This document shows positions 1 to 4,477 of a stretch of DNA of 6,376 bases, in pieces (the first letter of the stretch is position 1; the number at the start of each line of letters is the position of its first letter). A program made the position numbers and the translations under genes. Source of the DNA: an uncultured Rubrivivax sp. (lineage in GTDB: Bacteria; Pseudomonadota; Gammaproteobacteria; Burkholderiales; Burkholderiaceae_C); contig CALBTN010000140.1 in the NCBI GenBank assembly GCA_937967345.1, positions 1 through 6,376 on the forward strand, read 5' to 3'. The notes below the pieces were generated by a model. The model made no database searches. It had not been told where the DNA came from and was given only the letters and a program-made list of their open reading frames with translations.

Positions 1-35
1 GGAGGGGGCTCGGGGGAGCGGTGCACAGCGCCCCG

Positions 36-66
36 GGCGCAAAGCGGCCTGCGGCCGCTTTGCGCC
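36..66. terminator. Strong hairpin after the asparaginase gene
   Basis: A perfect 14-bp inverted repeat, GGCGCAAAGCGGCC at 36-49 and its reverse complement at 53-66, is separated by a 3-base loop (TGC). It begins about 19 bases beyond the asparaginase stop codon in the direction of that gene's transcription. There is no T-run after the stem on either strand, so it is not a textbook intrinsic terminator. It could be a terminator of the U-tract-poor kind, a 3' end stabiliser, or a bidirectional element shared with a convergent gene to the left. The stem is certain from the sequence; its role is inferred. Confidence 0.5.
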
Positions 67-84
67 GTGAGCGCCCGTGCGCTC

Positions 85-1047
85 TCATGAGCCCGATCGC
101 GAATCAGCCTCCAGCGCCAGGTCCAGCATCAACTCGATGCGCGCCTGCCACGGCGTGAGCGCGGCGTAGCTGGGCAGCGCATCGGCAGGCGCGCCGAACA
201 CGCCGCTGCCCAGACAACGCGACGCGCGCACCACCGTCACACCGGCCGCGCGCGCACGCTGTGCCGCTTGCGCCAGTGCCTCGTGCACAGTGCCGTTGCC
301 GGTGCCGGCGATGACGATGCCTTGCGTACCGCTGGCCACCAGCGCGTCGATCAGCCCGCCTCGCGCGCCGGCGTGGCTGGTGACGATGTCGACCACCGGC
401 CAGTCGCGCAGGCCGTCGGCCAGGCGCTGCGCCGCCGGGTGCGGCGCGATCGGCGGCAACTCGCGAAAGCGCCGCAGCACGCCGTCTTGCAGCAGCCCCA
501 GCGGTCCGGCGTCACCGCCGCTGAAGGCATCGAGCTGCCAGCCGTGCAGCTTGCGCAGGTCTGCCGCGGCATACACCCGGGCACCAAGCACGGCCTGCAC
601 GCCGCACCACGCCGCGCTGCGCGCGAGCGTCACTGCATCGGCCAGGTTCTGCGGCCCGTCGGCCAGCAGCGCGTTGGCCGGGCGCATTGCCGCGGTCAGC
701 ACCACCGGCTTGGTTGGCGCCAGCACGCGGTGCAGGAAGTACGCGGTCTCCTCCAGCGTGTCGGTGCCGTGCGTGACGACGACACCGCGCACCGCCGGGT
801 TCGCCAGGTGGCCGGCGACCGCGCCAGCCAGCAAGCGCCAGGTGGCGTGGTCCATGTCCTTGCTGTCGAGCTGCGCCAGCTGTTCGCACTCGAGCGGCAG
901 GCCCGCCAGCATCGGCACGGCTGCGACCAGCGATCGCACGTCCAGGCTGGCAGCGCGATAGCCGACGCTGTCGCCGCCGTGCTCGGCGGTGCCGGCGATG
1001 GTGCCGCCGGTACCCACGATCACCACCAGGTCGCCGCTGCTTGCCAT
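85..1047 (-). CDS. L-asparaginase (cytoplasmic type, asparaginase/glutaminase family)
   Basis: Predicted to hydrolyse L-asparagine to aspartate and ammonia. The 320-aa length is normal for the family. All active-site elements are visible: the first threonine motif TGGTIAG at residues 13-19 (T13), a tyrosine at Y30, S62 in the DSKDM segment, the second motif THGTDTLEET at 92-101 with T95 and D96, and K166 in LRKLHGW. These match T12, Y25, S58, T89-D90 and K162 of E. coli AnsB. No signal peptide is seen (the start MASSGDLVVIVG runs straight into the first beta strand), so a cytoplasmic enzyme is likely. The ATG at 1047 is supported by AGAAGG seven bases upstream (minus strand of 1055-1060). The gene diverges from lexA, and LexA box 1 overlaps the last two bases of this ribosome binding site, so mild SOS influence is possible but unproven. 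Glutaminase side activity cannot be judged from the sequence. An ansA or ansB symbol is not assigned because subtype is unclear. Confidence 0.93.
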   Translation of the reverse strand: MASSGDLVVIVGTGGTIAGTAEHGGDSVGYRAASLDVRSLVAAVPMLAGLPLECEQLAQLDSKDMDHATWRLLAGAVAGHLANPAVRGVVVTHGTDTLEETAYFLHRVLAPTKPVVLTAAMRPANALLADGPQNLADAVTLARSAAWCGVQAVLGARVYAAADLRKLHGWQLDAFSGGDAGPLGLLQDGVLRRFRELPPIAPHPAAQRLADGLRDWPVVDIVTSHAGARGGLIDALVASGTQGIVIAGTGNGTVHEALAQAAQRARAAGVTVVRASRCLGSGVFGAPADALPSYAALTPWQARIELMLDLALEADSRSGS

Positions 1048-1070
1048 GATCTGGCCTTCTGGATGAAAAT
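1041..1070 (+). promoter_or_regulatory. Candidate lexA promoter
   Basis: TTGCCA at 1041-1046 resembles a -35 element (5 of 6 bases). GAAAAT at 1065-1070, 18 bases further on, resembles a -10 element (4 of 6). Transcription would begin near 1077, between or inside the two LexA boxes, so bound LexA would block it. The -35 element lies over the start codon of the divergent asparaginase gene. This is a match to the general sigma-70 pattern only and is moderately weak. Confidence 0.4.
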
Positions 1071-1074
1071 ACAG
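1059..1074. promoter_or_regulatory. LexA operator (SOS box) 1
   Basis: CTGGATGAAAATACAG fits the CTG-N10-CAG pattern of gamma- and betaproteobacterial LexA sites, with an A-rich centre. It overlaps the candidate lexA -10 element and also an in-frame ATG at 1063. That makes this ATG an unlikely lexA start. The site begins 12 bases from the asparaginase start codon. Confidence 0.8.
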
Positions 1075-1077
1075 CTA

Positions 1078-1093
1078 CTGGACAAATCAACAG
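1078..1093. promoter_or_regulatory. LexA operator (SOS box) 2
   Basis: CTGGACAAATCAACAG is a second CTG-N10-CAG site. It shares CTGG at the left, ACAG at the right and 11 of 16 bases with box 1. Its centre is 19 bp from that of box 1, close to two helical turns. Paired operators are also known at E. coli lexA, where the spacing is 21 bp. It ends eight bases before the ATG at 1102. Confidence 0.78.
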
Positions 1094-1101
1094 ATCACGC
1101 G

Positions 1102-1809
1102 ATGATCGACAGCGCCAAACTGATCGACAGCCCCAAGCTCACCGAGCGTCAGCAGCAGATCCTGGACCTGGTGCAAAGCGCGATCGAGCGCACCGGTGCG
1201 CCGCCCACGCGCGCCGAGATCGCTGCCGAACTGGGTTTTCGCTCGGCCAACGCCGCTGAAGAACATCTGCAGGCGCTGGCGCGAAAAGGGGTCATCGAAC
1301 TGGTCGGGGGCACGTCGCGCGGCATTCGTTTGAAGTCTGACACATTGCGTGCGCTCAACGCTGCGCGCTTCAGCCAGTTCGGCAAGCAGTACAGCCTGCC
1401 GCTGCCCAGCCTGGCGCAGCTGAACCTGCCGCTGGTCGGGCGCGTCGCCGCCGGCGCGCCGATCCTTGCCCAGGAGCACATCGATCAGCACTACCTGATG
1501 GAGTCCAGCCTGTTCACGCGCCGGCCCGACTATCTGCTCAAGGTGCGCGGCATGAGCATGCGCGACGCCGGCATCCTGGATGGCGATCTGCTCGCGGTGC
1601 AGAAGTCGGTCGAGGCCAAGAACGGCCAGATCGTCGTCGCGCGTATCGGCGACGAGGTCACCGTCAAGCGCTTCCGCCGCACCAAGGCCGGCATCGAGCT
1701 GATCCCGGAGAACCCCGAGTTCAGCACGCTGCGCGTCGCCGCCGGGGACGACAGCTTCGTGCTCGAGGGCTTGGCGGTGGGCCTGATCCGCAACACGATG
1801 CTGATGTGA
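1102..1809 (+). CDS. lexA: LexA, SOS-response repressor and self-cleaving protease
   Basis: Represses DNA-damage genes and is inactivated when RecA filaments stimulate its self-cleavage. With the ATG at 1102 the protein has 235 aa. The winged-helix DNA-binding domain covers roughly residues 12-77, with the helix-turn-helix around 36-66 (TRAEIAAELGFRSANAAEEH). The cleavage bond is A117-G118 in GRVAAGAP. The catalytic serine is S152 (RGMSMRD) and the lysine is K189 (VTVKRF). The domain linker is longer than in E. coli LexA (202 aa), as is usual for Burkholderiales. An upstream in-frame ATG at 1063 would give 248 aa but lies inside SOS box 1, so 1102 is preferred, although no clear ribosome binding site precedes it. 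The frame stays open upstream to about 268, but that part is antisense to the asparaginase gene and is not coding. The stop overlaps the next gene by four bases. Confidence 0.96.
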   Translation: MIDSAKLIDSPKLTERQQQILDLVQSAIERTGAPPTRAEIAAELGFRSANAAEEHLQALARKGVIELVGGTSRGIRLKSDTLRALNAARFSQFGKQYSLPLPSLAQLNLPLVGRVAAGAPILAQEHIDQHYLMESSLFTRRPDYLLKVRGMSMRDAGILDGDLLAVQKSVEAKNGQIVVARIGDEVTVKRFRRTKAGIELIPENPEFSTLRVAAGDDSFVLEGLAVGLIRNTMLM

Positions 1810-2186
1810 GCCCGACACCGCGGCCGCGCGGCGCTTCGCTCGCGCCGACCGCCCGATCCAAGCCCCTCAAGCCACCCAAGCCACCGCGGCCGCCCAGGCC
1901 GCCCAAGGCGGCCTGGGCGGCCGAGTGCCACGACCTGGAGCAGCTACCCAACATCGGCCCGGCGATGGCGGCCGATCTTCGCCGCCTGGGCATTCATCAT
2001 CCAGCCGAGTTGCGCTCGCGCGATCCGCTGCAGCTGTACCAGGCACTGGGCGACGCCAACGGCAGGCGCCAGGATCCCTGCGTGCTCGACACCTTCATCG
2101 CTGCCATCGAGTTCATGCGCGGCGCCGCACCGCGACCGTGGTGGCACTACACCGCGCAGCGCAAGCGCATGTTCGGGCCGCTGTAA
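1806..2186 (+). CDS. Cdd1-type helix-hairpin-helix protein downstream of lexA
   Basis: A 126-aa protein whose part from residue 42 to the end resembles the Pfam 'pathogenicity locus' (Cdd1) family. This is recognised from memory of the pattern DLEQLPNIGPAMAADLRRLGI (42-63, given here as the key hairpin), then RDPLQLY at 72-78, GRRQDPCVLDTF at 86-97 and PRPWWHYT at 109-116. The segment at 47-63 is a helix-hairpin-helix (LPNIGPAMAADL), a fold that usually contacts DNA without sequence specificity. The cellular role is unknown. Residues 3-36 are rich in Pro, Lys and Arg and look disordered. The start is GTG at 1806, inside the overlap GTGA with the lexA stop. It has no ribosome binding site of its own, which suggests translational coupling and SOS control. 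The next in-frame ATG falls inside the hairpin motif, so a start near 1806 is required. The name 'pathogenicity locus' says nothing about virulence here. Confidence 0.83.
   Translation: MSPTPRPRGASLAPTARSKPLKPPKPPRPPRPPKAAWAAECHDLEQLPNIGPAMAADLRRLGIHHPAELRSRDPLQLYQALGDANGRRQDPCVLDTFIAAIEFMRGAAPRPWWHYTAQRKRMFGPL
1860..1922 (+). repeat. Degenerate 9-nt tandem repeat encoding Lys/Arg-Pro-Pro units
   Basis: Seven consecutive nine-base units are in frame with the Cdd1-like gene: AAGCCCCTC, AAGCCACCC, AAGCCACCG, CGGCCGCCC, AGGCCGCCC, AAGGCGGCC and TGGGCGGCC. The first five encode KPL, KPP, KPP, RPP and RPP. The last two encode KAA and WAA. The units drift gradually, as expected from slippage followed by point changes. 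The peptide is a basic polyproline-like linker ahead of the helix-hairpin-helix domain. Confidence 0.7.
1887..1923. repeat. Perfect 17-bp inverted repeat inside the Cdd1-like gene
   Basis: The arms at 1887-1903 (CGGCCGCCCAGGCCGCC) and 1907-1923 are exact reverse complements, with a CAA loop at 1904-1906. The resulting stem is almost pure G/C, about 80 bases into the gene. No T-run follows, so an ordinary terminator is unlikely. It could slow ribosomes or polymerase, trigger Rho-dependent polarity, or protect the upstream lexA message. The pairing is plain in the sequence; any function is inference. Confidence 0.75.
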
Positions 2187-2230
2187 AGCGCCGCACTCAG
2201 GCCGGCCGGGCCCGCGCGCTCGGCGGCGCT
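2187..2230. terminator. Weak hairpin after the lexA operon
   Basis: AGCGCCGC at 2187-2194, directly after the Cdd1-like stop codon, is complementary to GCGGCGCT at 2223-2230. The 28-base loop contains the small palindromes GGCCGGCC and GGGCCC. No T-run follows. It is a possible transcript end for lexA and its partner, but such pairings arise easily in DNA this G+C-rich. The remaining bases up to 2363 show no clear promoter or other signal. Confidence 0.25.
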
Positions 2231-2363
2231 CGAGCGGGGCCGCATCGGCACCGGCCCACCGCAACGAACTGGCGCCGCTTGAGGCCGTTGTTCAGGCCTT
2301 AGCACGGTGCGTGAATTCGAACAATGCGCTCAAGTTCGCAGCGTCGTGTCCGAAGTCACAGCC

Positions 2364-2789
2364 ATGATTTCTTTCAGAGTGCTCCGCCGCCCCCGCTATC
2401 GCGACACGCTGGCGTCGCGCATCGGCTGGCACACCGAGGTGTGCCCGCCGTCGCTGCGCCACGCACCGCAATCGCCGTGGAACCGGTTGTGGTTCTGGCT
2501 GCTCGCGCCAGGCCCGCTGCGCTCGTCGCCGCCGCTGCACCGCCTGCCGCCGGTGCGGCAGGACTTTCTGGACAGCCTCAGCGACCTGCCCCAGGCGAGC
2601 ACCGACGCGCTGCGCGCGCGCATCGGCCAGGCCCATTCGCTGCGCGACCTGTGGCACCTGCGCGCCGAGCTGTACCACGTGCTCGCGTTGAACCACGACC
2701 AGCGCGAGGCCGAGCAGCGGCTGACCCAGCTGAACCGCCACTTCCCGACGCGCGCGCCGCGCTCGGGCATCGTGCCGCTGCTGTCTTGA
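2364..2789 (+). CDS. Uncharacterised 141-aa protein
   Basis: I do not recognise a named family, though the C-terminal part (HLRAELYHVLALNHDQ at about 98-113 and RLTQLNRHFPTRAPRSG at about 119-135) resembles hypothetical proteins I recall from Burkholderiales. The N-terminus is basic (MISFRVLRRPRYR). A short hydrophobic tryptophan-rich patch, NRLWFWLLAPGP at 40-51, is too short for a confident membrane span. A proline-rich stretch (55-63) precedes a helical, charged C-terminal half. No catalytic motif or metal site is evident. The ATG at 2364 is chosen because GAAG at 2352-2355 lies eight bases before it. A GTG at 2307 would add 19 residues of unremarkable sequence. The gene stands alone between two non-coding gaps and is followed by a terminator-like hairpin. 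Codon use fits the neighbours, and no overlapping frame looks better. Confidence 0.65.
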   Translation: MISFRVLRRPRYRDTLASRIGWHTEVCPPSLRHAPQSPWNRLWFWLLAPGPLRSSPPLHRLPPVRQDFLDSLSDLPQASTDALRARIGQAHSLRDLWHLRAELYHVLALNHDQREAEQRLTQLNRHFPTRAPRSGIVPLLS

Positions 2790-2793
2790 GTGC

Positions 2794-2820
2794 GCGCGGA
2801 CCGCGGGGTCCGCGCTTGTC
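2794..2820 (+). terminator. Probable intrinsic terminator after the 141-aa gene
   Basis: GCGCGGACC at 2794-2802 pairs perfectly with GGTCCGCGC at 2807-2815 around a four-base loop, and is followed by TTGTC. The stem starts five bases after the stop codon at 2787-2789. The stem is strong but the T-tract is short, so termination may be partial. Confidence 0.55.
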
Positions 2821-2904
2821 CGTGAGCCGATGTCGACGCGGTGCGAGCGCGTGGCGCGCGCCGGCGTCATCGGCGATGCGCGGCGGTGCAGAATGCCCGT
2901 CGCC

Positions 2905-3912
2905 ATGAACATCATCATCCTCGACGACTATCAGGACGCGGTGCGCAAGCTCAAGTGCGCGAGCAAGCTCGAAGCACTGAACGCCAAGGTCTTCACCAAC
3001 ACCGTCAAGGGCATCGGCCAGCTGTCGGTGCGGCTGCGTGATGCCGACGTGCTGGTGTTGATCCGCGAGCGCACGCACTTTCCGCGCCAGTTGCTCGAGA
3101 AGCTGCCCAAGCTGAAGCTGATCTCGCAGACCGGCAAGGTCGGCAGCCACATCGACCTGGCCGCCTGCACCAAGCAGGGCATCGCGGTGGCCGAAGGCGT
3201 GGGCTCGCCGGTGGCGCCGGCCGAGCTGACCTGGGCCTTGATCATGGCCAGCATGCGCCGGCTGCCGCAATACATCGGCAACCTGAAGCACGGCGCGTGG
3301 CAGCAGTCGGGGCTGAAGGCGGCATCGATGCCGCCGAACTTCGGCATCGGCCAGGTGCTCGCAGGCCGCCTGCTGGGCATCTGGGGTTACGGGCGCATCG
3401 GCCAGATCGTGGCCGCTTACGGCCGCGCGTTCGGCATGCGCGTGTGCGTGTGGGGCAGCGAGGCCGCGCGCGCCAAGGCGCTGGCCGATGGCTTCGTCGC
3501 CGCGCAGTCGTGCCACAGCCTGTTCGAGGAATGCGACGTGCTCAGCGTGCACCTGCGGCTGAGCGAACGCACCCAGGGCATCATCACGCTGGAAGACCTG
3601 TCGCGCATGAAGCCGACCGCGCTGTTCGTCAACACCTCGCGCGCCGAGCTGGTCAAGGAGCACGCGCTGGTGTCGGCGCTGAACCGCGGCCGCCCCGGCA
3701 TGGCGGCGATCGACGTGTTCGAGGCCGAGCCCATCCTGCAAGGCCACCCGCTGCTGCGGCTAGAAAACGCGGTGTGCACGCCGCACATCGGCTACGTCGA
3801 GCAAGACAGCTACGAGATGTACTTCAGCGCCGCCTTCGACAACGTGGTGAACTTCGTGGCCAACAACCCGACCCACATCGTCAACCCCGAGGCGCTGAAG
3901 GTGCTGCGCTGA
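2905..3912 (+). CDS. D-2-hydroxyacid dehydrogenase family protein (NAD(P)-dependent)
   Basis: A 335-aa member of the family that includes phosphoglycerate, glycerate/glyoxylate and formate dehydrogenases. It should interconvert a 2-hydroxy acid and its 2-keto acid, but the substrate cannot be told from sequence. The nucleotide-binding fold has the glycine motif GYGRIG at 161-166. The three catalytic residues are present: R246 (NTSRAEL), E275 (VFEAEP) and H294 (TPHIGY). After the second Rossmann strand the sequence reads VCVWGSEAARA (180-190). It lacks the acidic residue typical of strict NAD enzymes at that place, so coenzyme preference is open. The start at 2905 gives MNIIILDDYQDAV, a normal family beginning. 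ATGs at 2893 and 2830 would add 4 or 25 residues that look non-coding. No strong ribosome binding site is visible for any of them. It follows a terminator-like hairpin, so it probably has its own promoter, though none is obvious. Confidence 0.92.
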   Translation: MNIIILDDYQDAVRKLKCASKLEALNAKVFTNTVKGIGQLSVRLRDADVLVLIRERTHFPRQLLEKLPKLKLISQTGKVGSHIDLAACTKQGIAVAEGVGSPVAPAELTWALIMASMRRLPQYIGNLKHGAWQQSGLKAASMPPNFGIGQVLAGRLLGIWGYGRIGQIVAAYGRAFGMRVCVWGSEAARAKALADGFVAAQSCHSLFEECDVLSVHLRLSERTQGIITLEDLSRMKPTALFVNTSRAELVKEHALVSALNRGRPGMAAIDVFEAEPILQGHPLLRLENAVCTPHIGYVEQDSYEMYFSAAFDNVVNFVANNPTHIVNPEALKVLR

Positions 3913-3942
3913 CCCGCGCCCGGCGACCGGGTCAGGGTCGCC
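3910..3942. terminator. Possible bidirectional terminator between convergent genes
   Basis: Two mutually exclusive hairpins can form in the 46-bp gap between the dehydrogenase and DUF1854 genes. TGACCCG at 3910-3916 pairs with CGGGTCA at 3928-3934, and GGCGACC at 3922-3928 pairs with GGTCGCC at 3936-3942. Each stem is 7 bp and neither is followed by a T-run. The convergent layout makes a terminator expected here, but the sequence support is modest. Confidence 0.35.
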
Positions 3943-3958
3943 ACGACACGGTCTGAAG

Positions 3959-4477
3959 CTACAGGAAGCGCTCGAGCAGCCGCTTCGAATGGCGGTCCAG
4001 CCTGGCGAAGTCGCGCACCAAGAACTGCAGCCCGTGGTTGTCGGCGATCAGCAGCATGGTGCGGCCGATGCGGCGGATGTCTTCTTCGCCCTTGAGCACG
4101 AACTGCGTCGCGCCGCGGTCGGTGTCGACGCGCCAGCGGCTGGGCGTGGAAAAGCTGCTGACCTCGCGCAGCCGCAGGATCTCGGGCACGAACTCGCGCG
4201 CGGCCAGTTCCTCGTCGACCAGCGCGCGCTGCGCAGGCGGCAGATCATCCAGATGGTCGACCCAGGCCAGCTCGCGCCCGCCTGCGCTGACCAGCGACAG
4301 GCCCTCGCCGGGCGCGCCGATCGGGAACGCCCGCACCGGCAGCACGCCGGCATGCTCGACGCCGTCGGCATCGCGCAGCACCAGTTGGCCGAAGGCATTG
4401 CGGCACAACTCGAACGACATGCCGCCACGCCGCGCATCCGCTGCGGCGCCGGTCGCTGCCCCAGGGCCGCCGCTCAC
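3959..4477 (-). CDS. DUF1854 family protein, partner of the upstream ABC transporter
   Basis: A 172-aa protein recognised as DUF1854 by its pattern: VLPVRAFPIGAPGEGLSLV (45-63), GRELAWVDHLDDLP (67-80), EELAAREFVPEI (89-100), then WRVDTDRGATQFVL (115-128), DIRRI (133-137) and a C-terminal LDRHSKRLLERFL. No membrane span or signal peptide is seen, so it is probably cytoplasmic. Its biochemical role is unknown. From memory, NCBI family names link this protein and the adjacent ABC transporter to cyanophycin metabolism. The start is GTG at 4477, whose GTGA overlaps the transporter stop by four bases, with a GCGGGG-like ribosome binding site upstream. An ATG at 4420 would remove 19 low-complexity Gly/Ala residues and begins at MSFELCRNAFGQL, where the conserved part starts. 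Either start is possible. Confidence 0.87.
   Translation of the reverse strand: MSGGPGAATGAAADARRGGMSFELCRNAFGQLVLRDADGVEHAGVLPVRAFPIGAPGEGLSLVSAGGRELAWVDHLDDLPPAQRALVDEELAAREFVPEILRLREVSSFSTPSRWRVDTDRGATQFVLKGEEDIRRIGRTMLLIADNHGLQFLVRDFARLDRHSKRLLERFL

Noticed and set aside
85..1047. Asparaginase as part of cyanophycin breakdown together with the right-hand operon
   Set aside because: Breakdown of the released dipeptides uses the unrelated isoaspartyl peptidase (Ntn-hydrolase) family. This gene is the classical asparaginase type and lies about 3 kb away in a separate unit.
268..1101. In-frame upstream extension of lexA giving a 513-aa fused protein
   Set aside because: It is antisense to the well-supported asparaginase gene, has Gln/Arg/His-rich shadow composition, and includes the promoter and both operators.
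1087..1818. 243-aa open frame on the minus strand across lexA
   Set aside because: It is the exact antisense of lexA, with composition typical of a G+C-rich shadow frame and no recognisable domain.
2830..2904. N-terminal extension of the dehydrogenase from the ATG at 2830
   Set aside because: The extra 25 residues are Arg/Ala-rich without family resemblance, whereas MNIIILDDYQDAV at 2905 is a typical beginning.
2292..2918. 208-aa minus-strand open frame across the 141-aa gene
   Set aside because: It runs through the terminator-like hairpin and the start of the dehydrogenase. The plus-strand frame has a better start and a protein-like composition.
2578..3747. 389-aa open frame on the minus strand across the dehydrogenase gene
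   Set aside because: It overlaps a complete dehydrogenase with intact catalytic residues. The His/Arg/Ala-rich translation matches no family.
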